In this document: one piece after another, positions 1-6,700 of the stretch | How positions within the stretch are numbered: position 1 is the stretch's first letter | How the letters are laid out: each line of letters opens with the position of its first letter | Assembly: GCF_026340255.1 (NCBI RefSeq) | Contig: NZ_JAPEPJ010000001.1 | Coordinates: forward strand, 310,001 to 374,000 | From: Streptomyces sp. NBC_01408 | GTDB taxonomy: Bacteria; Actinomycetota; Actinomycetes; Streptomycetales; Streptomycetaceae | Reading direction: 5' to 3' | Length of the DNA stretch: 64,000 nt | Made by a program: the position numbers and the translations under genes | The notes under the pieces: model-generated | Told to the model about the DNA's origin: nothing | Seen by the model: only the letters and a program-made list of their open reading frames with translations | The model's database searches: none

Positions 1-570
1 CGCTGCGCCGCGGACGGGATGCGGCTGCACTTCGTCTCCCGCGCCGACTACCGCCGCAAGGCCGAGCCCGGGACGCGGGCCCGGCTGCTGGCCGGGGCCG
101 GGGGCGAGGGGGCGTACGTCGTCCCCGAGGGCGGCAGCAACGCGCTCGCCCTGCGCGGGTGCGCGGAGCTGGGCCGCGAGCTGCGCGGGGCGGCGGACGT
201 GGTGGCGGTGGCCTGCGGCACCGGCGGCACCCTGGCGGGCCTGGCGGCCGGGCTGGGCCCCGGCCAGCGGGCGCTGGGCGTACCGGTCCTGGCGGGCGGC
301 TTCCTGGGCCCGGAGATACGTTCCCTCCAGACCCTGGCCTTCGGCGCCCCGGCGGGCGACTGGAGCCTCGCGGAGGACTTCCACCACGGCGGCTACGCAC
401 GCGTCCCGGCCCCGCTGGAGGCCTTCGCCGCCGAGTTCGAGGCTCGCCACGGGCTCCCCGTCGAGCGGATCTACGTGGCCAAGCTGCTCTGGGCCCTGGC
501 CGAGCTCACCGCGACCGGCACCTTCCCGCCCGGCACCACCCTGGCCGCGATCGTCACCGGCCGACCTTAG
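1..570 (+). CDS. 1-aminocyclopropane-1-carboxylate deaminase / D-cysteine desulfhydrase family protein (5'-truncated)
   Basis: The reading frame is open from the first base, so the window begins inside the gene and only about 189 C-terminal residues are present. It looks like a fold-type II PLP enzyme: the segment VVPEGGSNALALRG carries the substrate-binding GGSN motif of ACC deaminase/D-cysteine desulfhydrase, and ACGTGGTLAGL is the glycine-rich loop that binds the PLP phosphate. The PLP-lysine would lie in the missing N-terminal part. Members deaminate ACC or remove sulfide from D-cysteine; the sequence here cannot separate these activities. The stop is TAG at 568-570, followed by a dispersed GC-rich repeat before the convergent antiporter gene. 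Confidence 0.82.
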   Translation, partial: RCAADGMRLHFVSRADYRRKAEPGTRARLLAGAGGEGAYVVPEGGSNALALRGCAELGRELRGAADVVAVACGTGGTLAGLAAGLGPGQRALGVPVLAGGFLGPEIRSLQTLAFGAPAGDWSLAEDFHHGGYARVPAPLEAFAAEFEARHGLPVERIYVAKLLWALAELTATGTFPPGTTLAAIVTGRP

Positions 571-593
571 TCCTCAGCCTCGCCGGCCATACC

Positions 594-643
594 CAGCCTC
601 GCCGGCGTTTGAGGCGCGGGGGTCCGGGGGCTGAGCCCCCGGC
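594..643. repeat. Dispersed Streptomyces GC-rich palindromic repeat, copy A
   Basis: This copy contains CTCGCCGGCGTTTGAGGCG followed by a GGGGGTCCGGGGGCTGAGCCCCCGG hairpin-type half (written here as a description of 622-642). It lies between two convergent genes, and near-identical copies recur at 11.1, 19.6, 20.0, 42.9-43.1 and 51.1-51.3 kb. The CCGGGGGCTGAGCCCCCGG arm can form a strong stem, so a role in transcription termination is plausible but inferred. Confidence 0.7.
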
Positions 644-715
644 AACGGAGCCGCACGTCACGACCGCCCGGCGCAGCCGGACCCACCCCGCCGAGCACCC
701 CCGCAGGGGCCACGG

Positions 716-2293
716 CTACGCCTCCTCGCGGTAGGCCGCCGCCTCCTCCAGGTCCAGCCTGCGCAGCAGCGCCCGCAGCATCTCGTCGTCGATCCGGCGC
801 CGGTCGCGCAGGGTGACGAAGACCTCCCGTTCGGCCTCGATCATCTCGCGGGCCAGGCGCCGGTAGACGTCGTCCGCGGACTCCCCGGTGATCGGGTTGA
901 CCTCTCCCAGCCGCTCCCACACCGCGTTGCGGCGCCGCTCCATGACGGTCCGGAGCCGGTCCGCCAGGGGGCCCGGCAGGCTGTTCGCCGGGTCCTCCAG
1001 CAGTTCCGCCAGCCGTTCCTCCGCCGCCCGCGAGGCCTCGCTCTGCGCCTGCGCCTCCGCGAGGGTCTCGGCGTGCAGGTCCCGCGGCGGCAGCCGCAGT
1101 ACCCGGATCAGCGGGGGCAGCGTCAGTCCCTGCACCACGAGGGTGCCGATGACCGTGGTGAAGGTCAGGAAGAGGATCAGGTTCCGGTGCGGCACGGACA
1201 TCGGCACGGAGAAGGCGATGGCCAGCGAGACCACTCCGCGCATCCCCGCCCAGCCCACGATCACCGGGGCCCGCCAGTCGGTCTCCGGCTCCCGGCTGCG
1301 GACCCGGGCCGACAGCCAGCGCGGTACGAACGTCGCGGGGAACACCCACAGGAACCGGGCCACCACCACCATGACGAACACCGCGACGGCGTACCAGGCG
1401 GCGACCATGCCCTCGTACTCCCCCAGGCCCTTGAGGACGACCGGCAGCTGGAGCCCGATCAGCGCGAACACCACGGACTCCAGAATGAAGGCGACCATCC
1501 GCCACACCGCCTCCTCCTGGAGCCGGGTGGCGAAGTCGACCTGCCAGTTCCGGTGCCCGATGTACAGGGCCACCACGACCACGGCCAGCACTCCCGAGGC
1601 GTGCACCCGCTCGGCCGCCGCGTAGGCCACGAAGGGGATCAGCAGCGAGAGGGTGTTCTGGAGCAGGGGCTCCTTCAGGCGCGTGCGCAGGTGGTGGATC
1701 GGAACCATCAGCAGCAGGCCCACCCCGACCCCGCCCACCGAGGCCAGCAGGAACTCCGCGATCCCGCCCGCCCAGCCTGCGCCGACCCCGACCACGGCGG
1801 CCAGCGCCACCTTGTAGGCGGTGATGGCGGTCGCGTCGTTGACCAGGGACTCACCCTGGAGGATGGTCGTGATCCGGTTCGGCAGCCCGAGTTTGCGGGC
1901 GATCGCGGTGGCGGCCACCGCGTCGGGCGGCGCGATCACCGCGCCGAGCACCAGCGCCACGGGCAGCGACAGGCCCGGCACCAGCAGGTACGCCGCGTAC
2001 CCGACGACGAGGGTCGCGAAGAGCACGTAGCCCACCGACAGCAGCGCGATCGGCCTGATGTTCGCGCGCAGGTCCAGGTACGAGCTGTCCACGGCGGCGG
2101 TGTGCAGCAGGGGCGGCAGCAGCAGCGGCAGCACGATGTGCGGGTCGAGGGCGTACGTGGGCACGCCCGGGACGTACGCAGCGAGCAATCCGGCGGCGAC
2201 CAGCAGCAGGGGCGCGGGCACCGGGGTCCGGCGGGCCAGGCCCGCGACGACAGCGCTGCCGGCCACCAGCGCGACCAGCGTCAGTACCTCCAT
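716..2293 (-). CDS. Na+/H+ antiporter, CPA1 family
   Basis: This 525-residue membrane protein has about twelve hydrophobic segments in its first 390 residues and a charged, helical C-terminal tail of about 130 residues. The CPA1 core motifs are visible: APPDAVAATAIARKLGLP (residues roughly 120-140) with the ion-binding Asp region, and GESLVNDATAI just after it. Such transporters exchange external protons for internal sodium or another monovalent cation and serve pH and salt homeostasis at the plasma membrane. The ATG at 2293 leaves 54 bp to the divergent zinc-finger gene, so the two probably share a promoter region. The transported cation cannot be read from sequence. Confidence 0.9.
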   Translation of the reverse strand: MEVLTLVALVAGSAVVAGLARRTPVPAPLLLVAAGLLAAYVPGVPTYALDPHIVLPLLLPPLLHTAAVDSSYLDLRANIRPIALLSVGYVLFATLVVGYAAYLLVPGLSLPVALVLGAVIAPPDAVAATAIARKLGLPNRITTILQGESLVNDATAITAYKVALAAVVGVGAGWAGGIAEFLLASVGGVGVGLLLMVPIHHLRTRLKEPLLQNTLSLLIPFVAYAAAERVHASGVLAVVVVALYIGHRNWQVDFATRLQEEAVWRMVAFILESVVFALIGLQLPVVLKGLGEYEGMVAAWYAVAVFVMVVVARFLWVFPATFVPRWLSARVRSREPETDWRAPVIVGWAGMRGVVSLAIAFSVPMSVPHRNLILFLTFTTVIGTLVVQGLTLPPLIRVLRLPPRDLHAETLAEAQAQSEASRAAEERLAELLEDPANSLPGPLADRLRTVMERRRNAVWERLGEVNPITGESADDVYRRLAREMIEAEREVFVTLRDRRRIDDEMLRALLRRLDLEEAAAYREEA

Positions 2294-2347
2294 CGAAGCC
2301 CATCCTCATCCGTCGTCCGGCGGCGGCCGCGTCGTACGCTCGTCATC

Positions 2348-2608
2348 ATGAGCGAGTGCACCCACGTTGCCGAACTGCCGCGCCCCGAGCCCGTCCCGAG
2401 CGCCCAGACATGCCCTGAATGTCTGGCGGTGGGCAGCCACCCCGTGCAGTTGCGGCTCTGCCTCTGGTGCGGATACGTGGCGTGCTGCGACTCTTCTCCC
2501 CTGAAGCACGCCACGGCGCATTACCACGAGTCCGGTCACGCGGTGATGCGCAGCTTCGAACCGGGCGAGACCTGGCGGTGGTGTTTTGTCGACGGTTCGA
2601 TCGTGTGA
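2348..2608 (+). CDS. UBP-type zinc finger domain protein
   Basis: This 86-residue protein is almost entirely one zinc-finger ubiquitin-specific-protease-like (zf-UBP) domain. It starts MSECTHV and continues with CPEC, CLWCGYVACC and a H-x3-H-x-H-x3-H-type run (KHATAHYHESGH), giving the expected set of Cys and His ligands. The ATG at 2348 was chosen because the domain begins immediately after it. In eukaryotes this fold binds the C-terminus of ubiquitin; its bacterial role is unknown. It is divergent from the CPA1 antiporter, and this Pfam domain is also known fused to bacterial Na+/H+ exchangers, so a functional link to the antiporter is a reasonable inference. Confidence 0.85.
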   Translation: MSECTHVAELPRPEPVPSAQTCPECLAVGSHPVQLRLCLWCGYVACCDSSPLKHATAHYHESGHAVMRSFEPGETWRWCFVDGSIV

Positions 2609-2819
2609 GTTGGGGTAGGTCAACCCTCCGCCGGTTCCCCCGATTTGGGCCCGCAGACCTCTAGCCACTGTGCGTACCCGTGGGCTTACCATCAGTCACC
2701 GGGTAGGGCTTGCTGGTCCGGGCGCCCCAAGCGGGTGCCATGAGGGGTGCCGCGACACGATCGCCCGGATCGCGATAGCGTCACCGGCGAACAGAGCTCG
2801 TACCACCTTGGAGGTGAGG

Positions 2820-3233
2820 GTGTCCCAGATCGCAGGCGAGCCCGGGACCCAGGACTTCGTGGAAGTCCGGCTGCCCGCTGCGGGTGCCTACCTGTCGGTG
2901 CTGCGGACGGCCACGGCCGGCCTCGCGGCACGTTTGGACTTCACCCTCGACGAGATCGAGGACCTCCGCATCGCGGTGGACGAGGCCTGCGCGATCCTGC
3001 TCCAGCAGGCCGTGCCCGGCTCCGTCCTCAGTTGCGTCTTCCGGCTGATCGACGATTCGCTGGAGGTGACCGTCTCGGCGCCGACCACCGACGGGCGCGC
3101 GCCGGAGCGTGACACGTTCGCGTGGACGGTCCTGTCGGCGCTGGCCGGCAAGGTCGAGGCGACGGTCGAGGAGAACCGGACGGTGAGCATCAGTCTCTAC
3201 AAACAGCGCGGCGCGGGACCAGGCCCGGCGTGA
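2820..3233 (+). CDS. rshA: Anti-sigma factor (RsbW/SpoIIAB-type ATPase), cognate of SigH
   Basis: This 137-residue protein has the GHKL fold of RsbW/SpoIIAB anti-sigma kinases: FTLDEIEDLRIAVDEACAIL (about residues 45-65) is the N-box helix, and the C-terminus WTVLSALAGKVEATVEENR ends with SISLYKQRG. GTG at 2820 is preceded by GGAGGTG at 2810-2816; a GTG six bases upstream is an alternative. The stop overlaps the possible GTG start of the sigma factor gene by four bases (GTGA at 3230-3233), so the two are translationally coupled. Position and sequence match the S. coelicolor antagonist of SigH (called UshX, PrsH or RshA), which sequesters SigH until salt or developmental signals release it. 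It is not related to mycobacterial RshA. Confidence 0.85.
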   Translation: MSQIAGEPGTQDFVEVRLPAAGAYLSVLRTATAGLAARLDFTLDEIEDLRIAVDEACAILLQQAVPGSVLSCVFRLIDDSLEVTVSAPTTDGRAPERDTFAWTVLSALAGKVEATVEENRTVSISLYKQRGAGPGPA

Positions 3234-4255
3234 GCGGCAGGGAGATCCCGGTGCGGGGCGGGGATCGGCCCCCGGTACGACATGAGGTCGACGGCGGCAT
3301 CCCGGAGCAGCAGCACGCCCGGCCGCACCCGGCTGACGCGGATGCGGAAGACGGCTTTTTGGACTCGGCGGAGCGACGGGCGGGCCCTATGAGCGAGAAC
3401 CAGCACGACCAACCACAGCCGCCGGCACCCCAGGCCGGGGAGGCCGCTGCCACGGCCCCTTCGGCGCCGGTGTTCCCGGTGACCCCGGCGCTGCCGGATC
3501 CGCGCGACCGCAGTGGCGCGCGGGCCCTGTTCATCGAGCTGCGGGCGCTGCCCGACGGCTCGGTGGAGAAGGCGGAACTGCGCAACCGGCTCGTACGGAT
3601 GCACCTGCCGCTGGTCGAGCACCTGGCCCGGCGGTTCCGCAACCGCGGGGAGCCGCTGGACGACCTGACGCAGGTGGCGACGATCGGCCTGATCAAGTCG
3701 GTGGACCGGTTCGACCCGGACCGCGGGGTCGAGTTCTCCACGTACGCCACCCCGACGGTGGTCGGCGAGATCAAGCGCCACTTCCGGGACAAGGGCTGGG
3801 CGGTGCGGGTGCCTCGCCGTCTGCAGGAGCTGCGGCTCTCGTTGACCACGGCCACCGCGGAGCTGTCCCAGCAGCACGGCCGCTCCCCCACGGTGCACGA
3901 GCTCGCGGAGCGGCTCGGGATCTCCGAGGAGGAGGTGCTGGAGGGGCTGGAATCGGCCAATGCCTACAGCACGCTCTCGCTGGACGTCCCGGACACGGAC
4001 GACGAGTCGCCGGCGGTCGCGGACACCCTGGGTGCGGAGGACGAGGCCCTGGAGGGCGTCGAGTACCGCGAGTCCCTCAAGCCGCTCCTGGAGGGGCTGC
4101 CTCCCCGGGAGAAGCGGATCCTGCTGCTTCGCTTCTTCGGCAACATGACCCAGTCGCAGATCGCGCAGGAGGTCGGCATCTCCCAGATGCACGTCTCGCG
4201 CCTGCTGGCCCGCACCCTGGCCCAGCTCCGCGAGAAGCTCCTCGTCGAGGAGTGA
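3230..4255 (+). CDS. sigH: RNA polymerase sigma factor SigH (SigB/SigF family)
   Basis: This is a group 3 sigma factor of the SigB/SigF/SigG type. Region 2 spans LVEHLARRFRNRGEPLDDL to FSTYATPTVVGEIKRHFRD, region 3 follows (VPRRLQELRLSL), and region 4 ends with SQIAQEVGISQMHVSRLLA as the -35-binding helix-turn-helix. Two starts are possible: GTG at 3230, overlapping the anti-sigma stop (341 residues), or ATG at 3389 beginning MSENQHDQ (288 residues). Conserved sigma sequence starts only near codon 150 of the long form, so both products would be functional. S. coelicolor SigH is known to exist in several size forms and acts in osmotic stress and septation. Confidence 0.9.
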   Translation: MSGREIPVRGGDRPPVRHEVDGGIPEQQHARPHPADADAEDGFLDSAERRAGPMSENQHDQPQPPAPQAGEAAATAPSAPVFPVTPALPDPRDRSGARALFIELRALPDGSVEKAELRNRLVRMHLPLVEHLARRFRNRGEPLDDLTQVATIGLIKSVDRFDPDRGVEFSTYATPTVVGEIKRHFRDKGWAVRVPRRLQELRLSLTTATAELSQQHGRSPTVHELAERLGISEEEVLEGLESANAYSTLSLDVPDTDDESPAVADTLGAEDEALEGVEYRESLKPLLEGLPPREKRILLLRFFGNMTQSQIAQEVGISQMHVSRLLARTLAQLREKLLVEE

Positions 4256-4302
4256 CCGGGGAGCCGGGGCGGGCGGGCCCTGAGAGGAAGGCGGGCGGGC
4301 CC

Positions 4303-4465
4303 TAGTGCTGTGGCCGGGAAGGTTTGCCGGGGCGCGTCGTCCGGTGCGGTGCATCGCAAGGCGGAGGGCCGCGACCCGTACTGGACGTACCGGCGCGGTC
4401 CGACAACGCGGCGAGGCGCCGTGCCGGGCGGCGCGACCCGGTGGACCTTTCCGGTCACAGCACTA
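4303..4465. mobile_element. MITE-like palindromic insertion (about 163 bp, TA-flanked)
   Basis: The left end reads TAGTGCTGTGGCCGGGAAGG and the right end, read on the minus strand, TAGTGCTGTGACCGGAAAGG. These near-identical terminal inverted repeats extend about 30 bp with a few mismatches. Both ends finish in TA, the target duplicated by IS630/Tc1-type elements, and no protein is encoded inside. The right end overlaps the stop codon of the minus-strand membrane protein gene. That it is a non-autonomous mobile element is inferred from structure; no transposase source is present here. Confidence 0.6.
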
Positions 4466-4906
4466 AGCGGAAGGGGCCCCGATGCCCAGGGCCTCGGTCG
4501 CCGTCGGGTTCACGAGCAGGGCCGCGACGGCCACCGCGGCCAGGGCCAGCGCCACGGCGGCGGCGATCATCGCGCCGCCGCTGTTGAACAGGGTCCAGGC
4601 CACCGGCAGCGCCATCAGCTGGGTGATCAGTGCCGGGCCGCGGCTCCAGCGGCGGCCCCGGCGCAGCCCGCGGGCCGCGACGAGCGGCAGCGCGGCGAGC
4701 GCGAGCAGGGTGACCCCGCCGGTCACGGCCTGCCGTACGGAGTCGGGGTCGCCGGTGATGCCCACGACCAGCATGTAGACGCCGAGGCCGGCCAGCGCCA
4801 GCCCTTCCAGGGCGGTGAGCACGGCGGCGGCGGTCAGCCGTCCGGGCAGCGCGACGGGCCCGGCGGTGTCGGGGGCGGGGGTGTTCGGGGGCTGCTTCTC
4901 ACTCAC
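4463..4906 (-). CDS. Small integral membrane protein
   Basis: This 147-residue protein has a proline-rich 20-residue N-terminus, then about four hydrophobic helices: LTAAAVLTALEGLALAGLGV, TGGVTLLALAALPLVAARGL, ITQLMALPVAWTLFNSGGAM and AAAVALALAAVAVAALLV. Arg-rich loops (RGLRRGRRWSRG) fit the positive-inside rule. I recognise no named family. It sits between sigH and the lipid kinase gene, divergent from the latter by 83 bp. Its TAG stop codon is supplied by the terminal TAG of the MITE-like element at 4303-4465, so the C-terminus may differ from that of uninterrupted relatives. Confidence 0.75.
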   Translation of the reverse strand: MSEKQPPNTPAPDTAGPVALPGRLTAAAVLTALEGLALAGLGVYMLVVGITGDPDSVRQAVTGGVTLLALAALPLVAARGLRRGRRWSRGPALITQLMALPVAWTLFNSGGAMIAAAVALALAAVAVAALLVNPTATEALGIGAPSA

Positions 4907-4989
4907 CCCAGCAGCGTAGCCGCCTGCCCGGGGCCCGGAGGGGACGGGCAGTAGAGTCGGTGTGCGACGGGGTGGGTAGTCTGGCGCTC

Positions 4990-5955
4990 ATGCGTGCACT
5001 TCTCGTGGCCAATCCAGCAGCGACGACCACCAGTGCGCGCACGCGCGACGTCCTGGTCCACGCCCTGGCCAGCGAGATGAAGCTGGAGGCGGTGACCACC
5101 GAGTACCGGGGGCACGCCCGGGACCTGGGGCGCAAGGCCGCGCACGAGGGGCTCGACCTCGTGGTGGCGCTCGGCGGCGACGGCACGGTCAACGAGGTGG
5201 TCAACGGGCTGCTGCACGACGGGCCCGATCCGGAGCGGCTGCCCCGGCTGGCGGTGGTTCCCGGCGGCTCCACCAATGTGTTCGCGCGGGCCCTCGGTCT
5301 GCCCAACGACGCGGTCGAGGCGACCGGCGCCCTGCTGGACGCGCTGCGCGAGCAGCGCGAGCGGACGGTGGGCCTGGGTCTGGCGGCGGGGACGCCGGGC
5401 ACGGAGGACGAGTCGGTTCCGGCGCGCTGGTTCACCTTCTGCGCGGGCTTCGGCTTCGACGCGGGCGTGGTCGGCCGGGTCGAACAGCAGCGGGAGCGCG
5501 GCAAGCGTTCGACGCACGCCCTGTACGTACGACAGCTCATGCGGCAGTTCTGGGAAGAGCCGAACCGCCGGCACGGCACGGTCACCCTGGAGCGGCCCGG
5601 CGCGGATCCGGTGACGAATCTGGTGCTGTCGATAGTGTGCAACACCTCGCCGTGGACGTATCTGGGCAATCGTCCGCTTTACGCCTCCCCGGAGGCGTCG
5701 TTCGATACTGCGCTTGACGTATTGGCTCTCAACCGTTTGTCAACTCCGGCGGTCGCGCGGTACGCGACACAGCTCCTGACCTCCACTCCTGAGCGCGGCC
5801 CGCACGGCAAGCACGCGGTGTCTCTGCACGATTTGACCGACTTCACCTTGCATTCGAAGGTTCCTCTTCCCTTCCAGATGGACGGCGACCACCTCGGACT
5901 GCGCACCAGCGTTCGGTTCACAGGCGTACGCCGGGCACTGCGTGTGATTGTGTGA
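4990..5955 (+). CDS. Diacylglycerol/lipid kinase family protein (YegS/BmrU type)
   Basis: This 321-residue protein has the DAGK catalytic domain: an N-terminal LLVANPAA nucleotide-binding strand, GGDGTVNEVVNGLL near residue 70, and PGGSTNVFARALGLP after it. The C-terminal half has the YegS-like beta-sandwich with FCAGFGFDAGVVGRVE and FQMDGDHLG. Such enzymes phosphorylate diacylglycerol or related lipids at the inner membrane face. The ATG at 4990 starts directly at the nucleotide-binding strand; an in-frame ATG ten codons earlier is possible. A hairpin terminator follows at once, so the gene appears monocistronic and separate from wblE. Confidence 0.85.
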   Translation: MRALLVANPAATTTSARTRDVLVHALASEMKLEAVTTEYRGHARDLGRKAAHEGLDLVVALGGDGTVNEVVNGLLHDGPDPERLPRLAVVPGGSTNVFARALGLPNDAVEATGALLDALREQRERTVGLGLAAGTPGTEDESVPARWFTFCAGFGFDAGVVGRVEQQRERGKRSTHALYVRQLMRQFWEEPNRRHGTVTLERPGADPVTNLVLSIVCNTSPWTYLGNRPLYASPEASFDTALDVLALNRLSTPAVARYATQLLTSTPERGPHGKHAVSLHDLTDFTLHSKVPLPFQMDGDHLGLRTSVRFTGVRRALRVIV

Positions 5956-5982
5956 GTGGAAGGGCCCAAAGGCCTTTCACTC
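5954..5982 (+). terminator. Hairpin terminator after the lipid kinase gene
   Basis: GAGTGGAAGGGCC and GGCCTTTCACTC form a stem of about 12 bp around CAAA, starting at the stop codon. It is GC-rich with no long T run, as is usual in Streptomyces. Confidence 0.6.
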
Positions 5983-6273
5983 GAACGTTTACACGCCGGT
6001 CCACCCCTAGGAAGTAGGGCTGTGACCTAGTCGACACCGACGAATCAAAAAAAACTTTCCGGAAGGGGTTGTATCCCCGTCCGAGGTTTGCGAATCTCTA
6101 CATGGCGATCGGGACAGCCCGCACAACCCGGCACCCACACAGATCGCCAGAACCCCTCCACGAATCACGGACCGCACCGGGCAACTGGGCGTCGGCCCTT
6201 CCCTCACGAGGGGATTCGTGAAAGCGTTCACATTCACAAGCAACGTGCATGTCACACAAGAGAGGTAGCAGCC
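5983..6273 (+). promoter_or_regulatory. Upstream/leader region of wblE
   Basis: This stretch of about 290 bp has no convincing gene. It contains an A8 tract at 6048-6055, unusual in this GC-rich DNA, and AT-richer segments (GCGTTCACATTCACAAGC near 6222-6241) consistent with promoters and a long 5' leader for wblE. The ribosome-binding site is probably AGAGAGGT, about 7 bases before the ATG. I could not assign a definite -35/-10 pair. Confidence 0.4.
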
Positions 6274-6531
6274 ATGGACTGGCGTCACAACGCCGTTTGT
6301 CGTGAGGAAGACCCCGAGCTGTTCTTCCCCATCGGCAACACCGGTCCTGCGCTGCTGCAGATCGAGGAAGCCAAGGCCGTCTGCCGCCGCTGCCCCGTCA
6401 TGGAGCAGTGCCTCCAGTGGGCGCTCGAGTCCGGTCAGGACTCCGGCGTCTGGGGCGGTCTCAGCGAGGACGAGCGCCGCGCGATGAAGCGCCGCGCCGC
6501 TCGCAACCGGGCGCGCAACGCCAGCGCCTGA
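6274..6531 (+). CDS. wblE: WhiB-family iron-sulfur regulator WblE (WhiB1 type)
   Basis: This 85-residue protein has all WhiB hallmarks: four cysteines at 9, 37, 40 and 46 (C-x27-C-x2-C-x5-C) that would hold a [4Fe-4S] cluster, the GVWGG turn after it, and a basic tail (KRRAARNRARNASA) for DNA binding. Sequence and setting next to a PdtaS-like kinase match S. coelicolor WblE and M. tuberculosis WhiB1, a nitric-oxide-sensitive regulator that binds the housekeeping sigma factor. The ATG at 6274 begins MDWRHNAVC, the usual WhiB1 start. It is flanked by a long leader and a hairpin terminator, so it is monocistronic. Confidence 0.95.
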   Translation: MDWRHNAVCREEDPELFFPIGNTGPALLQIEEAKAVCRRCPVMEQCLQWALESGQDSGVWGGLSEDERRAMKRRAARNRARNASA

Positions 6532-6595
6532 CAACGACTTTTGAGCCTCGACGCGCAGCGCGTAGTAACCGTATAAGCGCTTGGCAACGTGCTCT

Positions 6596-6632
6596 TGAAC
6601 CCCGGACCGGGAACCATTCGGTCCGGGGTTCA
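6596..6632. terminator. Bidirectional terminator between wblE and pdtaS
   Basis: TGAACCCCGGACCG (6596-6609) and CGGTCCGGGGTTCA (6619-6632) form a perfect 14-bp stem with a 9-base loop, placed between two convergent genes. Confidence 0.8.
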
Positions 6633-6700
6633 GTGCTGTCCGGGCTGCCAGGGAACGCAGGTCGGTCACCGTACGTGACCGACCGGGCGGTCGGCGCGGG

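Noticed and set aside
2670..2819. Extended anti-sigma start at 2670
   Set aside because: The added 50 residues resemble no family, while GTG 2820 has a Shine-Dalgarno sequence and matches the homologue N-terminus.
2609..2819. SigH-type promoter (GGGTAG at about 2701) before the anti-sigma gene
   Set aside because: A -10-like GGGTAG is present, but I could not find a convincing GTTT-type -35 at the right spacing.
6061..6088. SigR promoter for wblE (GGAAG ... GTT)
   Set aside because: The spacer is 20 bp rather than 18-19 and the -35 element is not GGAAT.
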